Source of the DNA: Burkholderia ubonensis subsp. mesacidophila
GTDB taxonomy: Bacteria; Pseudomonadota; Gammaproteobacteria; Burkholderiales; Burkholderiaceae
Length of the DNA stretch: 64,000 nucleotides
NCBI RefSeq assembly: GCF_002097715.1
Contig: NZ_CP020737.1
Location: 1,054,001-1,118,000 of the forward strand
Direction: 5' to 3'
The notes under the pieces are model-generated. The model did no database searches. It was not told where the DNA came from and saw nothing but the letters and a program-made list of their open reading frames with translations. This document shows positions 61,610 through 64,000 of the stretch, one piece after another. Made by a program: the position numbers and the translations under genes. Every line of letters starts with the position of its first letter. The first letter of the stretch is position 1.

Positions 61610-63322
61610 ATGTCCGACCTGCAAACCTCCAACCCGAATACCGAATCCTTTGCGGCTCTGTTCGAAGAGTCGCTGACCCGCCAAGACATGCGCGCCGGCG
61701 AAGTGATTTCCGCCGAAGTCGTGCGCGTCGACCACAACTTCGTGGTCGTCAATGCAGGCCTGAAGTCCGAGGCTTACATTCCGATCGAGGAATTCCTGAA
61801 CGATCAGGGCGAGGTTGAGGTGCAGGCGGGCGATTTCGTGTCCGTCGCGATCGACGCGCTCGAAAACGGCTACGGCGACACGATCCTGTCGCGCGACAAG
61901 GCGAAGCGCCTTGCATCGTGGCTGTCGCTGGAAAAGGCACTCGACAACAACGAACTCGTCACCGGCACGATCACCGGCAAGGTGAAGGGCGGCATGACCG
62001 TGATGGTCAACGGCATCCGCGCGTTCCTGCCGGGTTCGCTGGTCGACACGCGTCCGGTCAAGGACACGACCCCGTACGAAGGCAAGACGCTCGAATTCCG
62101 CGTCATCAAGCTCGACCGCAAGCGTAACAACGTCGTGCTGTCGCGCCGCGCAGTGATCGAGGCGACCCAGGGCGAAGAGCGCGCGAAGCTGCTCGAGACG
62201 CTGAAGGAAGGCGCGATCGTCAACGGCGTGGTCAAGAACATCACCGACTACGGCGCGTTCGTGGACCTCGGCGGCATCGACGGCCTGCTGCACATCACCG
62301 ACATCGCATGGCGTCGCGTGCGTCACCCGAGCGAAGTCCTGTCGGTTGGCCAGGAAGTCACCGCGAAGATCCTCAAGTTCGACCAAGAGAAGAACCGCGT
62401 CTCGCTGGGCATCAAGCAGCTGGGCGACGATCCGTGGGAAGGCATCTCGCGCCGCTACCCGTCGGGCACGCGCCTGTTCGGCAAGGTCACGAACATCACC
62501 GACTACGGCGCATTCGTCGAAGTGGAATCGGGCATCGAAGGCTTGGTCCACGTGTCGGAAATGGACTGGACGAACAAGAACGTTGCTCCGTCCAAGGTTG
62601 TCCAGCTGGGCGACGAAGTCGAAGTCATGGTCCTCGAGATCGACGAAGACCGTCGTCGTATCAGCCTCGGCATGAAGCAGTGCAAGCCGAATCCGTGGGA
62701 TGACTTCAGCCGCAACTTCAAGAAGGGCGACAAGATCACGGGCGCGATCAAGTCGATCACCGACTTCGGCGTGTTCATCGGTCTGCCGGGCGGCATCGAC
62801 GGCCTGGTCCACCTGTCGGACCTGTCGTGGAGCGAAGCTGGCGAAGAAGCGGTTCGCAAGTACAAGAAGGGCGACGAAGTCGAGGCAATCGTGCTCGGCA
62901 TCGACGTCGAGAAGGAGCGCATTTCGCTCGGCATCAAGCAACTCGAAGGCGACCCGTTCAGCAACTACGTTGCAATGAACGACAAGGGCTCGATCGTTGA
63001 CGGCGTGGTTAAGTCGGTCGACGCGAAGGGCGCGGTCATCACGCTGACGGGCGACATCGAAGGCTACCTGCGTGCGTCGGAAATCTCGCAGGATCGCGTC
63101 GAAGATGCACGCAACGTGCTGAAGGAAGGCGACAAGGTCAACGCGATGGTGATCAACATCGATCGCAAGTCGCGCGGCATCAACCTGTCGATCAAGGCGA
63201 AGGATTCGGCCGAGCAGCAGGAAGCGATCCGCGGCCTGCAAGCCGACACCAGCTCCGCCGCGACGGGCACGACCAACCTCGGCGCGCTGCTGAAGGCCAA
63301 GCTCGACGGCCAGAACCAGTAA
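61610..63322 (+). CDS. rpsA: 30S ribosomal protein S1
   Basis: A 570-residue protein with six S1 OB-fold domains (for example [23 protein letters not shown] and [20 protein letters not shown]). It binds mRNA leaders and brings them to the 30S subunit. An in-frame ATG 78 nt upstream exists, but [20 protein letters not shown] is the usual beta-proteobacterial start. Autoregulation by S1 of its leader is known in enterobacteria; not tested here. Confidence 0.97.
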   Translation: MSDLQTSNPNTESFAALFEESLTRQDMRAGEVISAEVVRVDHNFVVVNAGLKSEAYIPIEEFLNDQGEVEVQAGDFVSVAIDALENGYGDTILSRDKAKRLASWLSLEKALDNNELVTGTITGKVKGGMTVMVNGIRAFLPGSLVDTRPVKDTTPYEGKTLEFRVIKLDRKRNNVVLSRRAVIEATQGEERAKLLETLKEGAIVNGVVKNITDYGAFVDLGGIDGLLHITDIAWRRVRHPSEVLSVGQEVTAKILKFDQEKNRVSLGIKQLGDDPWEGISRRYPSGTRLFGKVTNITDYGAFVEVESGIEGLVHVSEMDWTNKNVAPSKVVQLGDEVEVMVLEIDEDRRRISLGMKQCKPNPWDDFSRNFKKGDKITGAIKSITDFGVFIGLPGGIDGLVHLSDLSWSEAGEEAVRKYKKGDEVEAIVLGIDVEKERISLGIKQLEGDPFSNYVAMNDKGSIVDGVVKSVDAKGAVITLTGDIEGYLRASEISQDRVEDARNVLKEGDKVNAMVINIDRKSRGINLSIKAKDSAEQQEAIRGLQADTSSAATGTTNLGALLKAKLDGQNQ

Positions 63323-63344
63323 GCCTTACGAGGTCTGCTGAAGT

Positions 63345-63668
63345 ATGACCAAATCCGAGTTGGTCGCGCAGCTGGCATCGCGATTTCCGCAACTTGTCCT
63401 CAAGGATGCGGATTTCGCGGTGAAAACGATGCTCGATGCGATGTCCGATGCTCTGTCCAAAGGGCATCGCATCGAAATTCGGGGTTTCGGCAGCTTCGGT
63501 CTCAACCGTCGCCCGGCCCGCGTCGGACGCAACCCGAAGTCAGGGGAGAAAGTGCAGGTGCCCGAGAAGTTCGTGCCGCACTTCAAGCCCGGCAAGGAAT
63601 TGCGCGAACGCGTCGACGGCCGCGCCGGTGAGCCGCTGAAGGCCGACGAGCCGGACGACGATCGTTGA
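63345..63668 (+). CDS. ihfB: Integration host factor beta subunit
   Basis: A 107-residue HU/IHF-family DNA-bending protein starting [17 protein letters not shown]. The DNA-intercalating arm is at [18 protein letters not shown] (the IHF-beta form) and [12 protein letters not shown]. It lies 22 nt after rpsA, the standard position, and is followed by a terminator. Confidence 0.97.
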   Translation: MTKSELVAQLASRFPQLVLKDADFAVKTMLDAMSDALSKGHRIEIRGFGSFGLNRRPARVGRNPKSGEKVQVPEKFVPHFKPGKELRERVDGRAGEPLKADEPDDDR

Positions 63669-63714
63669 ACGTCGCCCGGCCCGCCCGGAACCCATCCGGC
63701 AAAGGCTGAAGAAG

Positions 63715-63738
63715 AGCGCCCCTTGCGGGCGCTTTTTT
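63715..63738 (+). terminator. rpsA-ihfB terminator
   Basis: Stem AGCGCCC/GGGCGCT, loop CTTGC, then TTTTTT, 46 nt after the ihfB stop. Confidence 0.88.
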
Positions 63739-63889
63739 CATTTTCGCGACATGCGTCTGATGCGCGCGGGTTCGTGCGTGCAACGGATGCGCTGACGCGG
63801 AAACGCATCCTTTACAATACGGGTCGATTCGGCGTGGCGAAGGGGAGTCGCGTGCGCTGCGGCGAAATCTCAATCAACGAGAGGGCTTC

Positions 63890-64000
63890 ATGAAATTTAT
63901 CGTCTGGCTGATCCGGGTATTGGTGTTCGTGCTGTTGCTGGTGCTCGCGCTGGCCAATACGCAAACCGCGACGCTGAATTTCCTTGCCGGCTACGCCTGG
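63890..64000 (+). CDS. LapA-like (DUF1049) membrane protein, partial
   Basis: The first 37 codons of a small membrane protein (MKFIVWLIRVLVFVLLLVLA ...), with a hydrophobic helix and then the family's ANTQTATLNFLAG stretch. It runs past the window end. LapA proteins sit in the inner membrane with LapB in control of LPS synthesis. The usual partner, lapB, should be next. Confidence 0.85.
   Translation, partial: MKFIVWLIRVLVFVLLLVLALANTQTATLNFLAGYAW

Overview
The window is a high-GC chromosome segment whose gene content and protein sequences point to a Burkholderia, most likely of the B. cepacia complex. The evidence is the rph-rdgB-hemW, gmk-rpoZ-spoT and gyrA/serC-pheA-tyrA-aroA-cmk-rpsA-ihfB neighbourhoods, a betaproteobacterial porin ending in His-Arg-Phe, DUF4148/DUF2059/DUF2968 proteins, and a tmRNA tag ending ALAA. 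Nearly all of it is ordinary core chromosome, with one insertion sequence.

Layout. 1-8.5 kb: tRNA-Ser, then leftward rph-rdgB-hemW, then rightward yicC-gmk-rpoZ-spoT (RNA quality control, nucleotide metabolism, ppGpp), three identical tRNA-Arg genes, and greB. 8.6-9.8 kb: an IS110-family element inserted between greB and the stop codon of an outer-membrane porin gene. 9.8-15 kb: porin, a small unknown protein, a CspA-type cold-shock gene, a DnaQ-GIY-YIG nuclease fusion, a secreted chorismate mutase, and a small gene interrupted by an in-frame TGA. 14.8-19.4 kb: a probable operon for envelope metal handling (DUF2946 protein, TonB-dependent receptor, Cys/His-bearing beta-propeller, thioredoxin-like protein). 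19.5-26.2 kb: small membrane protein, tRNA-Thr, fbp, pepN, a lipoprotein, and a manganese exporter under a yybP-ykoY riboswitch. 26.2-33 kb: purine catabolism (guanine deaminase, adenosine deaminase, xdhC), dsbB, and an amidase with a GntR regulator. 33-42 kb: a glutamine amidotransferase-like hydrolase, DUF2968 protein, a citrate-type MFS carrier, a TPR/glycosyltransferase-like protein, and an FAD monooxygenase. 41.6-48.1 kb: NAD-dependent formate dehydrogenase fdsG-B-A-D with its divergent regulator. 48-52 kb: small secreted proteins, ssrA, gph, ubiG, ompA. 52.6-64 kb: gyrA, a DUF2059 protein, the aromatic amino-acid and serine genes serC-pheA-tyrA-aroA, cmk, rpsA, ihfB and the start of a LapA-like gene.

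The most interesting structure is the 197-nt non-coding left end of the IS110 element (8617-8813). It reads as a bridge RNA: a 5' hairpin followed by two internal-loop domains. Segments of these loops match, in the orientation known for IS110 bridge RNAs, the right target flank (the end of the porin gene) and both ends of the element. The match fixes the element at 8617-9791 between CT core dinucleotides. It also predicts a promoter assembled across the circular right-end/left-end junction, with a -35 in the right end and a -10 in the left end, spaced 17 bp. All of this comes from reading the sequence; no search was run.
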